Positions 63,123 through 64,000 of a stretch of DNA of 64,000 bases are shown here, piece by piece. The position numbers and the translations under genes are program-made. This stretch comes from Gammaproteobacteria bacterium (GTDB lineage Bacteria > Pseudomonadota > Gammaproteobacteria > CAISUE01): assembly GCA_021156105.1 (NCBI GenBank), contig JAJNBD010000003.1, positions 124,001 to 188,000 on the forward strand, written 5' to 3'. Every line of letters begins with the position of its first letter. Within the stretch, counting starts at the first letter, position 1. The notes under the pieces were generated by a model. It was not told the DNA's origin. It searched no databases and was given only the letters and a program-made list of their open reading frames with translations.

Positions 63123-64000
63123 CTAAATACTAGAAATATCGGTTGATATTTCCTGTTCGGTTATCAATTCTGACGCTGGTTCTTCTGATTCACTGACAAA
63201 AACACTCTGCTCTTCTACCGGTGTTGGCATGCAAATATAAATCGTGCCTAAAAATTCTTCTTGTTGAAGTTTAATTTGGCCTTGTTTTAATAACTCAAGC
63301 ATTGCAATAAACGTTGCAACAACTCCCACACGACCTTCTTGGAAACTAAAGCAAGCGGTAAATTCAATATTTCGATGCACTTGTAACTTTGTCAAAATAC
63401 TACTCATGCGCTCACGCACAGAAATAGGTTCAAACTGGATCGCATGGCTTTTACGTAAACCACAACGCAGCATCACTTGCCGCATCGCGGCAATCAACTC
63501 ATTCAGAGGAATAGGCGGCAAATTTTGCAATGAGACTTGACGTTCAAATTCTGCCGAAGCCCAAAATACATCTTTGTCCAATTGAGGTAACTGTGATAAA
63601 TCTTCTGCCGCTTTTTTCATCTGCTCATAAACTTGTAAGCGGCGAATTAATTCTGCTCGAGGATCTTCCTCAACATGGTCACCCACTTGTGGTGGTTTTG
63701 GTAATAACAAGCGAGACTTAATTTCTGCCAACATGGCAGCCATCACTAAATAATCAGCTGCAAGCTCAAGCTTAATCGATTTCATCAACGTAATATATTC
63801 CATATACTGCTGCGTGATAGCGGCAATAGGAATATCTAAAATATCAATATTTTCTTTGCGAATGAGATAAAGCAATAAATCTAAAGGCCCTTCAAAAGTC
63901 TCTAGAAAAATTTCTAAAGCTTCAGGCGGAATATAAAGGTCTTCAGGCAAAACGAATAACGGCTGGCCGTTAATGACAGCTTTTTGCAAAAGGTCGGTTT
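63123..64000 (-). CDS. scpA: Segregation and condensation protein A, start beyond the right edge
   Basis: The frame is open to the window edge, so the N-terminus lies outside. Visible residues include PEDLYIPPEALEIFLETFEG, PLDLLLYLIRKENIDILDIPI and the C-terminal winged-helix part (GRVGVVATFIAMLELLKQGQI). ScpA is the kleisin of the Smc-ScpAB condensin. The long front segment before FEGPLDLL is typical for gammaproteobacterial ScpA. Confidence 0.95.
   Translation of the reverse strand, partial: TDLLQKAVINGQPLFVLPEDLYIPPEALEIFLETFEGPLDLLLYLIRKENIDILDIPIAAITQQYMEYITLMKSIKLELAADYLVMAAMLAEIKSRLLLPKPPQVGDHVEEDPRAELIRRLQVYEQMKKAAEDLSQLPQLDKDVFWASAEFERQVSLQNLPPIPLNELIAAMRQVMLRCGLRKSHAIQFEPISVRERMSSILTKLQVHRNIEFTACFSFQEGRVGVVATFIAMLELLKQGQIKLQQEEFLGTIYICMPTPVEEQSVFVSESEEPASELITEQEISTDISSI

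Noticed and set aside
1-64000. CRISPR arrays and cas genes
   Set aside because: No regularly spaced direct repeats and no recognisable Cas proteins were found.

Overview
The window is AT-rich, gene-dense DNA from a gammaproteobacterium. Housekeeping genes (uvrC, dinB, nudC, lemA, scpA of the long gammaproteobacterial type), a legiolysin-like 4-hydroxyphenylpyruvate dioxygenase, a Legionella Lcl-like DUF1566 surface protein and a candidate Ser/Pro-rich secreted effector make a member of the Legionellales the best guess. This is an inference, because no rRNA or complete tRNA is present.

Layout. (1) Bases 1-8467, all minus strand: a tightly packed operon running MATE transporter, HPPD, maleylacetoacetate isomerase, FAD aromatic hydroxylase, DUF2783 protein, two-subunit hydroquinone-type ring-cleavage dioxygenase, MFS transporter, class V aminotransferase (cut by the left edge). 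It reads as aromatic (tyrosine) catabolism in which a PnpCD-like cupin dioxygenase stands where homogentisate dioxygenase would be expected. (2) 8.5-10.8 kb: small regulatory-looking genes and nudC. (3) 10.9-17.0 kb, minus: an uncharacterised metabolic operon (DRE-TIM aldolase, alpha/beta-hydrolase fold protein, isopropylmalate-dehydrogenase-like enzyme, RraA-like aldolase, DUF6282 metallohydrolase, Bcr/CflA exporter, double YCII protein). Its upstream region and that of the 8969-9457 gene share the same promoter, palindrome and hairpin element. (4) 17.6-18.8 kb, plus: an XRE/S24 repressor and a partner gene. (5) 18.8-33.4 kb, minus: a natural-product cluster built around a 2921-residue FkbH-ACP-C-A(methyltransferase)-PCP-KS-ACP-TE megasynthase, with methyltransferase, SDR, exporter, VUT transporter and two alpha/beta-hydrolase paralogues that lack the catalytic histidine.

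(6) 33.4-35.3 kb holds two disrupted genes (a frameshifted hydrolase and a glyoxalase-fold gene with an in-frame stop) around an intact SGNH hydrolase. (7) 35.46-44.80 kb is an integrated island bounded by two 3' fragments of tRNA-Phe, with P4-type integrase, HigBA, AlpA-like and HTH proteins, CHC2 and TOPRIM/P-loop replication proteins, an orphan 585-residue protein and unusual tandem stem-loops. Degenerate ISL3 sequences lie beside both ends. (8) 45.9-51.4 kb: a small GG-containing peptide, a DUF1566 secreted protein, a 20-bp inverted-repeat element, a divergent MerR-controlled cluster and the effector-like gene. (9) 51.6-64 kb: NUDIX hydrolase, an HlyD/FUSC efflux pair, dinB, an endo/exonuclease/phosphatase-fold enzyme, a periplasmic Ntn amidase, a cyclase-family enzyme, a methyltransferase, uvrC, TPM-domain protein, lemA and scpA (its start lies off the right edge).

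Operons are mostly translationally coupled, with short gaps or overlaps and clear Shine-Dalgarno sequences; several starts below were moved inward on that basis.
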